50,915 bases of DNA, from the NCBI GenBank assembly GCA_003021015.1, contig PXRK01000044.1, positions 1-50,915 on the forward strand. The letters run 5' to 3'. Numbering within the stretch: position 1 is the first letter of the stretch; each line of letters opens with the position of its first letter. Of this stretch, positions 42,475 through 50,681 are shown piece after piece. A model generated the notes under the pieces. The model was not told where the DNA came from. It worked only from the letters and a program-made list of their open reading frames with translations, and made no database searches. The position numbers were made by a program, and so were the translations under genes. Origin of the DNA: Halobacteriales archaeon QS_4_66_20 (GTDB taxonomy: Archaea > Halobacteriota > Halobacteria > Halobacteriales > Haloarculaceae).

Positions 42475-43227
42475 TCAGAGGTAGGAGCCGTCCCAGCGGG
42501 TCGCTGTCCGGGTGTTTCCGCACTGCTGACACTTGATCCGGCCGGCGCTGTCCATCGCCGTCTCCGCCGAATCGCAGTTGCTGCAGAACCAGCCGTACTC
42601 CTCGGCCAGGTCGTCGTCCGTGAACGTCGGATACATCGGTGCCTCCACGCCGGTCTCGCCCGCGGTGTAGTCGACGTACAGCTCCTGGCCGTCCGGGCCC
42701 GTGACGGTGCCGACGACCTCCTCGTCCGCGTCCCTGTCGGTCTCGGTCTCGAAGACCAGCTCCTCGAACGTCTCGCCGCCGATCTCGACCGTCTCGGTGT
42801 CGGCCTGTTCGAACCCGTGTTCCGCGAAAAAGGAGGCGCCGTCCTCGTTGACCGCGAGTGCGCGCCCGCGGACCAGCGACGCGCCCCGGGACTCCATCCT
42901 GTCGACGAGGTCGCCGAGCAGCTGGACGCCGACCCGCTCGCCCCGCGCGTCCGGACGGACGTGGAGCCACTGGACGTCGCCGATGACCGGGTCCGTCCCG
43001 ATGATCTCGCCCTGTGCGTACCCGACGGCCTCGTCGGTTGCCGCGACGACCAGCAGCGCGTTCTCGTCGTCGACCAGCTGCTCGACGGTCTCCTCGTTGT
43101 ACCACTGCGCGACGAGGTCCTCGACCAGCGCCTCGTCGAACGCGCCGCCGTAGGAGGCGGTCAGCGACTCCCGTGCGATCCGCTGGATGGCACTGCTCTC
43201 GCCGGGCTGAAACTCGCGGAGTTCCAT
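42475..43227 (-). CDS. GNAT acetyltransferase with C-terminal zinc ribbon
   Basis: 250 residues, starting MELREFQPGESSAIQRIARES. Residues 1-155 are a GNAT fold: WLHVRPDARGERVGVQLLGDLVDRMESRG contains the acetyl-CoA loop RxxGxG-like segment, and GASFFAEHGFEQ matches the last part. Residues 155-205 are a beta-rich insert with an acidic run. The C-terminus is a zinc ribbon WFCSNCDS ... IKCQQCGNT. The acetyl acceptor is unknown. The GNAT-zinc combination suggests protein or RNA substrates. Confidence 0.85.
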   Translation of the reverse strand: MELREFQPGESSAIQRIARESLTASYGGAFDEALVEDLVAQWYNEETVEQLVDDENALLVVAATDEAVGYAQGEIIGTDPVIGDVQWLHVRPDARGERVGVQLLGDLVDRMESRGASLVRGRALAVNEDGASFFAEHGFEQADTETVEIGGETFEELVFETETDRDADEEVVGTVTGPDGQELYVDYTAGETGVEAPMYPTFTDDDLAEEYGWFCSNCDSAETAMDSAGRIKCQQCGNTRTATRWDGSYL

Positions 43228-43303
43228 ACCCGACCTTCGCTGGGCAGACAGTAAACCCCTTTGACGGACCAGGCTTATGCCGCTGGTTGCCGTAGGGCCA
43301 GTG

Positions 43304-43564
43304 ATGTCTGACACGCCCGCAGAGGAGAGCGACAGCACCGACGGTGCCCGCATGCAGCTCGGCCCGGACACCATCCACGAGAGGGAGGAGGCGATCTACC
43401 TCGACTGCCCGCAGTGCGGCTCGAACGTGGCCGTCGAACAGATCATCACCGAGGGGCGGTGTACGGGACAGCTCGACGGCGATATCGCCGAGACGGAGGA
43501 CGACACCCGGCTGGAAGGCGGCTGCGGCGCCGAACTCGCGCTCGAACTCGTCTGGGAAGGATGA
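43304..43564 (+). CDS. Small zinc-ribbon-like protein
   Basis: 86 residues from ATG 43304. A CPQC knuckle follows a beta strand at about residue 35, then single cysteines at CTGQ and GGCGAEL. This is likely a small metal-binding domain. It lies head-to-head with the GNAT gene (76 bases) and ends 21 bases from the convergent PHP gene. No function known. Confidence 0.65.
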   Translation: MSDTPAEESDSTDGARMQLGPDTIHEREEAIYLDCPQCGSNVAVEQIITEGRCTGQLDGDIAETEDDTRLEGGCGAELALELVWEG

Positions 43565-43585
43565 CCGCGCCCACCGCTGGGGCAG

Positions 43586-44344
43586 CTACGACCCCTTCGG
43601 AGCGTCGGATTCCTCGCGTGGCTCGCCGGAGCGGGAGCCGACGACCGGCGCGCCGTCCTCGGGAGTAACTTTCTTGGCCACCCCCTTGGTGTGCCCTTTC
43701 AGCCGGTGGACGAGGCCGTACAGCCGGGTGAGGTACTGGTCCGGGAACCGCCTGACGATGCGGTAGTCCGTCCGCCCCTCGCGGATCGCGTCGGCGACGC
43801 CCGCCGGCGTCAGCGACTCGACGTCCATCCGGGTGAACGCCCGCCCGACCTCGATCGGGTAGTGGGCGTCGCTCCCGCCGACGATCGGCAGGTCCCGCTC
43901 CGCGGCGAGGTCCTCGACCAGCGACGTCGGCTTCGGGTGTTTCCCGTTGATCTCGACGGCGTCGACGGCCGCGTCGGTCTCCCTGACGCGGCTGTTCCGG
44001 AACGGGTGGGGCAGCACGACGACGCAGCCGTGGTCGTGGGCCAGGTCGATCACCTCCGCCGGCGTCATCATGTTCGGCTTCGTCTGTGCCGGCGGGTCCG
44101 GGCCGACCACGAGCAGGTGGCCGACCGTCGAGGACACCTCGATGCCGGGAATGATCGTCAGGTCGCCGGTGTCGATGTCGAACTCCGTGCAGTAGTCGTG
44201 GTTCGTCACCGCCATCGCGTCGAGGCCGCGCGCCTGCGCCACCGCGACGTGTAGCCGGAATCCGACCTCGTCGTACGGCGTCGGGCGGCCCGGAAAGCCG
44301 TGGAAGAACCGCGAGTGGGTGTGGAGGTCGACGTCGACCATCAT
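43586..44344 (-). CDS. PHP-domain metal-dependent phosphoesterase
   Basis: 252 residues. The N-terminal metal motif is DVDLHTHSRFFHG (HxH), followed by AVTNHDYCTEFD, IIPGIEVSS, VVVLPHPFRN and the late GGSDAHYP ligand. This is the PHP order found in YciV/RNase AM-like and other phosphoesterases. Archaeal members of this type are annotated as PHP domain proteins, without a proved substrate. The tail from about residue 215 is basic then acidic. The start could be one codon further in (MVDVDLH). Confidence 0.85.
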   Translation of the reverse strand: MMVDVDLHTHSRFFHGFPGRPTPYDEVGFRLHVAVAQARGLDAMAVTNHDYCTEFDIDTGDLTIIPGIEVSSTVGHLLVVGPDPPAQTKPNMMTPAEVIDLAHDHGCVVVLPHPFRNSRVRETDAAVDAVEINGKHPKPTSLVEDLAAERDLPIVGGSDAHYPIEVGRAFTRMDVESLTPAGVADAIREGRTDYRIVRRFPDQYLTRLYGLVHRLKGHTKGVAKKVTPEDGAPVVGSRSGEPREESDAPKGS

Positions 44345-44597
44345 GGCGGGATCACGGCCGACTGACGGCCCGTCGCTGGCGGTCGACACCGCTCGGCTGG
44401 TCCGTCGTTCGTCGCCACAGTGTGATCGGAAACCGCTGGGAGAGCTGTCATTGGCTGAGGTCGGCGTGACACCGCCTACGGTGGCGAGACACAATAATGG
44501 TCGGCTGGACTCACAGCTCCGCCCTCGGACCGCCGAATCCGGCAGCCGTACTGCGGATCGTCGTAACGCCTATTCGTTTCGCCGCCCAACTGTGTGT

Positions 44598-45008
44598 ATG
44601 TCCTCGAGACAGCTGCGGGCGATCGGTGAGTCACTCGACCGGGAGGCGCTCTCCCCGTCCGACCGCGCGATGCTGAAACGGATCCAGTTCGTGAGCCACG
44701 CGCTCGACGACGCCTTCCAGGTCCCCGGTACGAACATCCGCTTCGGGCTCGACCCCGTCCTGGGCGTGCTCCCGGGCGTCGGCGACTCGGTGGCGTCGCT
44801 CGTCTCGCTGTACATCGTCGCCGAGGGGTACAGGGCGGGCCTGCCCCGGAGCACGCTCCTGAAGATGCTCGCGCTCGTCGGCGTCGACACGGTGGTCGGC
44901 TCCGTCCCGGTGCTGGGCACCGTCTTCGACGCAGTCTGGAAGGCCAACAAGTGGAACACGAACACGCTCGTCTCCCACCTCGAACAGCGGACCGCCGACG
45001 AGGGCTGA
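44598..45008 (+). CDS. DUF4112 membrane protein
   Basis: 136 residues. The DUF4112 hallmark region RFGLDPVLGVLPGVGDSVASLVSLYIVAEGYRAGLPRSTLLKMLALVGVDTVVGSVPVLGTVFDAVWKANKWN is complete, with two membrane spans. The family's function is unknown. The protein starts MSSRQLRAIGES at 44598; upstream frames are not acidic. The gap between its start and the PHP gene (253 bases) shows no feature. Confidence 0.85.
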   Translation: MSSRQLRAIGESLDREALSPSDRAMLKRIQFVSHALDDAFQVPGTNIRFGLDPVLGVLPGVGDSVASLVSLYIVAEGYRAGLPRSTLLKMLALVGVDTVVGSVPVLGTVFDAVWKANKWNTNTLVSHLEQRTADEG

Positions 45009-45109
45009 GCTGAGCACCGCGTATCCTCTAGTGAGCCGTCGCTCCCGGGTCGTCGCGCGTCGAGAACTGCGGGTGAGTCGGGGCTCGGAAACGGCCCCAT
45101 TCGGTGCCG

Positions 45110-45469
45110 TCAGATGCCGGGCACGCCGGCCGCCTCGAAGGAGGTGAGGCCGACGGCAGCGAGCGCGTAGATGACGACCAGGGCGGCGATCCAGGCGACG
45201 ATGGAGATCGCTGCGGCGTTCACCCAGCCGCCGGGGTACCGCCAGTTGATGACGCCGACGTACGCGAGCAGCGCCAGCACCGGCCCCAACAGCGGGATCC
45301 AGCCGACGAAGAAGGCGACGATCGACCAGATGATTGCACCGATCAGCGCCGTTACGAACGCGTACGAGTAGTCCTCGCGATCAGTGATGATCCGGGCACC
45401 GACGTAGATGCCGATCGCGCCGACGAGGAGGCTGATGACGAACACGATGAGTGATTCGGTGAGTCCCAT
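45110..45469 (-). CDS. Small four-span membrane protein
   Basis: 119 residues from MGLTES. Four predicted spans: about 7-27, 38-58, 62-78 and 88-108, with a Pro-containing turn YPGGWVN between the last two. No motif known to me. Length and spacing of spans are typical of conserved haloarchaeal membrane proteins. The upstream gap of about 270 bases holds one dispersed motif. Confidence 0.65.
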   Translation of the reverse strand: MGLTESLIVFVISLLVGAIGIYVGARIITDREDYSYAFVTALIGAIIWSIVAFFVGWIPLLGPVLALLAYVGVINWRYPGGWVNAAAISIVAWIAALVVIYALAAVGLTSFEAAGVPGI

Positions 45470-45589
45470 ACGCACACAGTTTTCGCCCGCCTCCCTTGGT
45501 TATACCGTGGTTATTCGCGTTCGGCAGATATTACTCGCGGCGCCAGCGTCGCTCTCACCTGTGTGGTCTCGCCAGGCAGTGGCTGCTGG

Positions 45590-45613
45590 TACACACTCGG
45601 ATGTGACTCTGTG
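45590..45613 (-). repeat. Dispersed intergenic motif, minus-strand copy
   Basis: Reverse complement begins CACAGAGTCACATCCGAGTG, close to the consensus. It lies between two minus-strand genes. Confidence 0.65.
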
Positions 45614-45741
45614 ACACGTCAGGACACGATATCCACGAGTATCGACCGTGACAGTCCCGATTTGTGTCGAGATGATACATGAGACCGTATGACGGTGAAA
45701 AGAGGGCCGCACTGGCCGGGAGGGCGCGCGACGGGGACGGA

Positions 45742-46413
45742 TCAGGGCTCGTGGCGGACGAGCGTCGGCGATTCACAGAGCGTCGTGCCGATGAGGTTCC
45801 GGTGGCCGCGCCGGAGTCGCTCCGAGAGTGCCTGGTGGGAGATGTCGAGTTCGGCCGCGAGGCCGTCGAGCGTGATGCCCCGCGGCACCTCGTAGTAGTC
45901 GAGCTGGAACGCCTCGACGAGCGTCTTGTGCTGGCAGGGGGACAGCGCCATTCCCCCGTTGTCGACCGTGTCGGTGACGCCGTTGATCCGGCGGATCGTC
46001 GGGTCGATGCCGTGGTTGCGCCAGTTGTCGTACGTCTCCGAGACCGACGCCCGGTCGGGGAAGACGACCCGGAGCTCCCAGCGGTCGGACTGACCCGTGG
46101 CGCCGAGCAGCGAGCCGTTCGACTGGACGAAGATGCCGATCAGCAGCCGGATGCCGGGCCGCCAGGTGACCCGGTACAGCGCCCGGTGGGAGTCAGTCGA
46201 CAGCCGGGAGACCGCTTCCAGCGAGGAGTCCGCTCTGAGCGCCTCGTCGAGCTGGTCGAGATCCGGTGCCGATCCCCAGAGAAACCGCATCATGCCGCGT
46301 GGGCCGTGCGCGGCGACCCGGACGGTCTCGAAGGTAGCCGCCGGCACGGCGTCGAGTGTCTCTGCGAGTGCGAACTGGTCAGTCGGAATGGTCACGTCTA
46401 CAACCGCGCCCAT
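45742..46413 (-). CDS. Bat-type helix-turn-helix regulator
   Basis: 223 residues. N-terminal 150 residues form the bacterio-opsin-activator-like sensory/GAF-like part. The C-terminal 50 residues are the Bat HTH: LSPCQHKTLVEAFQLDYYEVPRGITLDGLAAELDISHQALSERLRRGHRNLI. A TATA box on the minus strand about 30 bases before the ATG suggests a leaderless transcript. The target genes are unknown. It is divergent from the membrane protein at 46615. Confidence 0.88.
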   Translation of the reverse strand: MGAVVDVTIPTDQFALAETLDAVPAATFETVRVAAHGPRGMMRFLWGSAPDLDQLDEALRADSSLEAVSRLSTDSHRALYRVTWRPGIRLLIGIFVQSNGSLLGATGQSDRWELRVVFPDRASVSETYDNWRNHGIDPTIRRINGVTDTVDNGGMALSPCQHKTLVEAFQLDYYEVPRGITLDGLAAELDISHQALSERLRRGHRNLIGTTLCESPTLVRHEP

Positions 46414-46440
46414 AGACTGGATTGTCCCTTTGGACGGTTT

Positions 46441-46448
46441 AGTATAAC
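46441..46448 (-). promoter_or_regulatory. TATA box of the Bat-type regulator gene
   Basis: GTTATACT on the minus strand, centred about 31 bases before the ATG at 46413. Confidence 0.4.
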
Positions 46449-46614
46449 CTGCATATTATTGCGGGCAGTTTTTACAACTGCCAGGGCCGAATCGGACGGG
46501 ACGGCGGCTGCGGACCGGCAGCTCCCCGGGTCGGCAGTAATCGGCCGTTATCTGGTGGTTAAGGAGAGGAAACGGGGAAACTCATTTGCGCGTCCCGGCG
46601 TTACTACGGACGCT

Positions 46615-47175
46615 ATGACAGCCTCGACGTTCGAGCGCGTGCGCCGACAGTTGTCCACTCCCGGGGAGCCGTCCCCGGCGACCGACGACGAGGACGATGC
46701 CGACCGCAGGACTGGCCGGTCGGCTTCCGGTGCAACGATCCGAGAGGTGATCACGTACGGGTCCCTGGGCGGCCTGGTCGCGACGCTCTCGATGACGGTC
46801 TTCCGGCTGCCGACGAGCAAGTCGCTGCCCCCGACGGCGAAGTTCTGGGCGAAATTCGCCGGCTCCGGGGACCCGGAGGACTACCCGATTACCGCCCTGG
46901 TGTTACACCTGCTCTACGGCGTCGCCGGCGGGGTCGTCTACGCCCTCCTGACGCCGGGCGAGGGCGATCCGGAGGCGGCCGCGGAAGCGAAGTCCGCACT
47001 GCTCGGCACCGCCTTCGGGACCGCTCTGTCGGTGTTCGGGAGCCGTGTCGTGCTCGTGCAGGTGCTCGGAGTTGATCCCGACCGGGACGAACTACTGGTC
47101 TTTCACATCAGTCACGTCGTCTACGGGCTGACGCTGGGCACCTGGGTCGGCTCGCGGTTCGGTCGCAGCCAGTGA
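46615..47175 (+). CDS. Membrane protein of unknown function
   Basis: 186 residues. A polar N-terminus of 45 residues precedes about four hydrophobic segments: near 47-64, 92-115, 128-147 and 162-178. The ITYGSLGGLVATLSMTVFRLPTSKSLPPTAKFWAKFAG segment and later HLLYGVAGGVVYALL look like the YagU/DUF1440-type membrane family, but this is a weak resemblance. It is divergent from the Bat-type gene; coregulation is possible. Confidence 0.65.
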   Translation: MTASTFERVRRQLSTPGEPSPATDDEDDADRRTGRSASGATIREVITYGSLGGLVATLSMTVFRLPTSKSLPPTAKFWAKFAGSGDPEDYPITALVLHLLYGVAGGVVYALLTPGEGDPEAAAEAKSALLGTAFGTALSVFGSRVVLVQVLGVDPDRDELLVFHISHVVYGLTLGTWVGSRFGRSQ

Positions 47176-47223
47176 ACTGGAGTCTGGCGAATACCCGGCG
47201 TGAAAGAGTTACGACAATCAGTA

Positions 47224-47541
47224 TCACAGCGACTCTTCGTCGCTCTGTTCCTCGCCCGGCGGGCCGCCGCCCCGGTCCGTGTAGTTCTCCCTGCCAACCG
47301 CTTCGGTGCTGACGTTGCCGATCACGTCCTGGATCACGTCCTCGGCCGACTCGTAGGTCTTCCCGCCGAGCGGCCCGAGGATGTCGTTCAGAGTCTCGGC
47401 GCCGTCCTGTAGGTCGACCTCGCGGTCGCCGTACGTCGCAAGGAGCTCGTCTTTCTCCTGTGGGTACGCCTCCGCTTCCAGGTCGTCCATGAGCGGCCCA
47501 AACTCCACACCCTGTTCTCTGGTGTCGTCCTCGCTCGACAT
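47224..47541 (-). CDS. DUF5789-type protein
   Basis: 105 residues starting MSSEDDTREQGVEFGPLMDDLEAEAYPQEKDELLATYGDREVDLQDGAETLNDILGPLGGKTYESAEDVIQDVIGNVS. This helix-rich haloarchaeal domain is recognised as DUF5789; function unknown. A variant of the dispersed motif (AAAGAGTTACGAC) occurs just downstream at about 47192-47222. The start at 47541 is the conserved one. Confidence 0.8.
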   Translation of the reverse strand: MSSEDDTREQGVEFGPLMDDLEAEAYPQEKDELLATYGDREVDLQDGAETLNDILGPLGGKTYESAEDVIQDVIGNVSTEAVGRENYTDRGGGPPGEEQSDEESL

Positions 47542-47715
47542 ACCTGAACCAACGCCGGGACGCACAAAGGAGTTACGTCGATATCGGGAGTTATCGTATT
47601 TCAGCACCTCAGATGCCCCATTTCGGCACTTCTCGGATTGCTCGATCCAGGGAAACGCGGGCTTACCGACGGAACCCGACGAATAACTAATCCGCTATCT
47701 CGAGAACCCCGACCC

Positions 47716-47928
47716 ATGACGGCAGTCAAGATCATCAAGGTGCTCGGTACGTCCGAGGAGTCCTGGCACGCTGCGGCGGAGGCAGCCTACGAGAACGCCG
47801 ACGAAACGATCGAGAACATCCGGGGGATCGAAGTCGAGTCCTGGACTGCGGAGGCCGGCGACGACGGGATCGAGGAGTACATGGCGACCGTCGAAGTTGC
47901 GTTCCCCGTCAGTGACGAGATGCGATAA
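47716..47928 (+). CDS. Dodecin (flavin-binding)
   Basis: 70 residues. The dodecin fold and motif are clear: VKIIKVLGTSEESWHAAAEAAYENADETIENIRGIEVESWTAEAGDDGIEEYMATVEVAFPV. Trp37 (from ESWTAE, residues about 41-44) is the flavin-stacking tryptophan in archaeal dodecin, which stores riboflavin/lumichrome. It assembles as dodecamers in the cytoplasm. Start at 47716 removes 26 non-conserved residues. Confidence 0.93.
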   Translation: MTAVKIIKVLGTSEESWHAAAEAAYENADETIENIRGIEVESWTAEAGDDGIEEYMATVEVAFPVSDEMR

Positions 47929-48001
47929 CTCCGCCGGCGCTCGCGGCGGCTCGAAAACGACGGGGTCGGCGTCGACGCGCTCCTCGACAGCTTCGTCTTT
48001 C

Positions 48002-48142
48002 GGCCTGCAGCACCGGACCGAGGCGGTGACCGAGACCACGCTCGATTAGCTCGGCGCGAGCGGGGAGCTGTCGCCAGCGGAGTACGACGTCGTCGTCGAC
48101 GTGCGCGGCGGCTGTCAGTGCGACGGCGAACCCCGCACGTAG
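48002..48142 (+). pseudogene. Decayed coding remnant downstream of dodecin
   Basis: Plus-strand frame reading GLQHRTEAVTETTLD, a stop at 48047-48049, then LGASGELSPAEYDVVVDVRG and a stop at 48140-48142. Haloarchaeal codon bias and acidic content suggest a former coding region, but the gene family is not recognised. Surrounding bases 47929-48275 hold nothing else clear. Confidence 0.35.
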
Positions 48143-48275
48143 CTAAAAGCAACCTACCTGAAGCAACTGTCAGTAAACATCCGAATAACTAATCAGGCAG
48201 GCACTGTAACACAAGTATGCGTTGTAGGAAAGGTAACAACCGAACGGGGAACGACCAATACAGCGAGGGCGCATA

Positions 48276-48467
48276 ATGTTCGAGCAACTACTCCTCCAGC
48301 CACTGCAGTTCTCGGGAGATTTCATCTCCCTGGCTATCGTGTTCTTCGTCCTGGCACTCGTGGCGGCGGTCGTCGGTGCCCAGGGTGTCGCAGGCATCAG
48401 CATGGAGATCGCGAAGTGGCTGGTCATCATTTTCATCGTCTTCGCCGTCATCTCGCTGTTGCTGTAG
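48276..48467 (+). CDS. DUF1328 small membrane protein
   Basis: 63 residues. Two predicted membrane spans (about 16-35 and 44-62). The spacing and [45 protein letters not shown] match DUF1328, also found in bacteria; role unknown. A possible small stress- or membrane-associated protein. No start alternative is apparent. Confidence 0.85.
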   Translation: MFEQLLLQPLQFSGDFISLAIVFFVLALVAAVVGAQGVAGISMEIAKWLVIIFIVFAVISLLL

Positions 48468-48804
48468 GCGTCGCAGCCCACGTCGACGGGTTCCCGTCGA
48501 CCGTCGCAATATACCCGATAGCGTCCGCTACACACCGAGCGAGCGCTGGGTGCTGCCGCCGTCGAGAACGAGGCGCGACCGAATACCGAACGCAATCGAA
48601 GACCGGACGCACCCGGGAGCGGAGCGCAATCATGCTGGTCGGTCACACCAGCCCGACAGCGCTCCGCCAGCGAACGCGCTCCGGTACCCAGGCACGTGCA
48701 GCGAGTCCGGCCTGCGACTGCGAAGCGTAAGCAGCCGTTGTCCTGCGGCCGAAAACCCCGGGGGTTTATTATACGATACGCCTACCGATCAGTACGATCG
48801 GAGT
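48468..48804. promoter_or_regulatory. Intergenic stretch with a TATA box for the gene at 48805
   Basis: No gene is seen in these 337 bases. TTTATTATA at 48765-48773 would place a start about 8 bases before the ATG. A palindromic CCGATCAGTACGATCGG at 48785-48801 lies over the expected start of transcription and may be an operator. Confidence 0.5.
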
Positions 48805-49251
48805 ATGCAGGGGATCGCACTCGTCGGGGCCGGGCTGGCACTCCTCGCCACGCTAGGAATCGGACTGGTCGCACACGAACTCACACACGCAGCGGTGCTG
48901 CACGCGTTCGGCGTGGCGTACGACGTCCGCTGGTTCCCGGGGCGGGCTGCGGACGGCAGCCTGAACGCGGGGGTATCGAGCGCGTGGGCGACGGTCACAC
49001 CCCGACGGATCCCGCCCGGGATGTCGGCGTGGACACTCCGGCTCTCGGCGGTCGCGCCGCTGGCGCTCGCGGCGCCGTTCCTCCTGGTCCCGGCGGGCGT
49101 CCTGCCGGATCCGCTGGCCGGACCTGCCCCGATGGTCGCGGCGACCGTCGCCTGGCTCGGCTGTGCCCTCCCCAGCCCGCGTGATTTCTCGCTGTTCTGG
49201 CGCGCCGACCAGGTCGTCGCGAACCCGCAAAGTTGTAAGGACGGACAGTAA
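48805..49251 (+). CDS. Membrane protein with HExxH-type motif (possible metallopeptidase)
   Basis: 148 residues with about four membrane spans. The first span (about 4-22) is directly followed by VAHELTHAAVLHAFGV, i.e. HELTH, the HExxH zinc motif of metallopeptidases. Similar small membrane proteins are grouped with DUF3267-like metalloproteases, but no third ligand is clear. The palindrome and TATA box upstream suggest regulation. Function unproved. Confidence 0.6.
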   Translation: MQGIALVGAGLALLATLGIGLVAHELTHAAVLHAFGVAYDVRWFPGRAADGSLNAGVSSAWATVTPRRIPPGMSAWTLRLSAVAPLALAAPFLLVPAGVLPDPLAGPAPMVAATVAWLGCALPSPRDFSLFWRADQVVANPQSCKDGQ

Positions 49252-49369
49252 TCGACGGCCTCGAGCCGCACGGTGCCTGCCACTCGCAGGCGTCGCCACC
49301 GCTCACTGTCGGTGTCAACTGCGTCACACGCTGGAAAACAACGGGTTGGAACCGCGCTGTCCGTCCCCG

Positions 49370-49939
49370 TCAGAACTGACCGACGGACGACTGCATTCCG
49401 CCCATCGACTGGCCTCCACCCACCTGTTGGCTGCTGCCCGTCCGGCCGCCGGCCACCCCGCCACCGCCAAACGAGGAGAGCAGCTGCCGGGTCGACTGCA
49501 CCGCGCGGTCGAGCACCTGCGCGCAGTCCTGGCAGTGCGCGTGGCTGTGCTGGGCACACTCGTCGCGGCACGCTTCGGCGGCCGAGACGAACAGTTCTGC
49601 GGCATCCAGGCTGAACATCGAGTCCCGGGCGCCGAGTTCGAGGTTGAGCGCACCGATCTCCGTCACGTCCTCGCAGAGCCGGACGCACGTCGCCATGCCC
49701 GGGCCCTCGTCGAGGCACTGGTCGGCACACCACTCACAGACCTTGACCGCCTCGGTGATGTCGAACAGGGCCATCTGCATCTCGTTCGTGACTCCCTCCT
49801 CGAACCGGAGTCCCATGGGCATCCCCTGCTGGGTCGCCCCCGGCGGCGTGCCCTGTGTCGCGCCCGTCGGCTGCTGTCCGCCGATCGCGGTCGGTTGACT
49901 CGCCTGTTCCGATGCGCCGTACTGTCGTTGTTGTCTCAT
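49370..49939 (-). CDS. Cys-rich four-helix-bundle protein (DUF326/copper-storage type)
   Basis: 189 residues. Residues 1-45 are Gln/Gly/Thr-rich and likely disordered. Residues 50-152 are a helical bundle of the DUF326/Csp type with nine cysteines: Cys68, 71 and 75, Cys85 and 89, Cys124 and 128, Cys136 and 139, plus His131, 133 and 135. This pattern CxxCxxxC ... CxxxC ... CxxxC matches copper-storage proteins that line a helix bundle with Cys. The C-terminus is Gly/Ser/Gln-rich. It lies downstream of the Gln-rich gene at 50049, in the same direction. Confidence 0.82.
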   Translation of the reverse strand: MRQQRQYGASEQASQPTAIGGQQPTGATQGTPPGATQQGMPMGLRFEEGVTNEMQMALFDITEAVKVCEWCADQCLDEGPGMATCVRLCEDVTEIGALNLELGARDSMFSLDAAELFVSAAEACRDECAQHSHAHCQDCAQVLDRAVQSTRQLLSSFGGGGVAGGRTGSSQQVGGGQSMGGMQSSVGQF

Positions 49940-50048
49940 CGTGAGTTCTCTATCCGTTGAATATAGTTACTGGTGCGGTACAACGACCGGGCGTCAACAA
50001 GTAGTCGTCGCTGGACGGCTCTCCACTCGGACCGCCCGGAGAGACGGG

Positions 50049-50681
50049 TCAGCGGTCGTCACGCGAGGTGAACTGTCCCGTTTCGGGGTCCCGAGGCTGG
50101 CCACCCCGGTCGTTCTCACTTCCCTGTTTCTGCTGGCCCCTCTGGCGTTCGTCCTGCCGGCTGCTGTAGCTCTGTCTGCCCTGCTGGGCGCCGTGACTCT
50201 GCTGGTGCTGTCCCTGCTGGCCGCTCGACCAGTTCGACTGTCTGTAGTGCTGCTCGGGACCGCCGCCCAGCTGTCCCTGCCGACCCTGGCCTTGGCCCTG
50301 TTGCTGGCCCCGCTGGCTCTGCTGACCGAAGCCACCCTGCTGCTGGCCACGGTGCTGGCCCTGTTGTCCCTGTTGCTGACGGCGCTGACCTTGTTGTTGG
50401 CCCTGCTGCTGGCGGCGCTGGCCTTGTTGCTGGCCCCGCTGGCCCTGCTGGCCGAACCCACCCTGGCCTTGGCCTTGTTGCTGGCGGCGCTGGCTTTGTT
50501 GCTGGCGGCGCTGACCCTGTTGCTGGCGGGCGTATTGCTGTTGGCCCTGGTGGTGCAGGCTGCCCGACTGCTGGCCCCCCTGCTGGCCCTGCTGTCTCTG
50601 TTGCCCGCTGAACTGGCCCTGCTGGCCCGTCTGTCGATGCTGCCCGCGCTGTTGGCCGTAACCCTGGTTGCGTTGACTCAT
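50049..50681 (-). CDS. Glutamine/glycine/arginine-rich low-complexity protein
   Basis: 210 residues. Nearly the whole chain is Gln/Gly/Arg in short units such as GQRRQQQGQ and GGFGQQ, with no hydrophobic core. The last 40 residues end in GGQPRDPETGQFTSRDDR, resembling the KGG/Con-10-type stress motif (GGxxRDPETGxF). It starts MSQRNQGYGQQ at 50681. The DUF326-type gene follows 109 bases downstream. Likely intrinsically disordered. The opposite-strand Leu-rich frame is a shadow. Confidence 0.65.
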   Translation of the reverse strand: MSQRNQGYGQQRGQHRQTGQQGQFSGQQRQQGQQGGQQSGSLHHQGQQQYARQQQGQRRQQQSQRRQQQGQGQGGFGQQGQRGQQQGQRRQQQGQQQGQRRQQQGQQGQHRGQQQGGFGQQSQRGQQQGQGQGRQGQLGGGPEQHYRQSNWSSGQQGQHQQSHGAQQGRQSYSSRQDERQRGQQKQGSENDRGGQPRDPETGQFTSRDDR

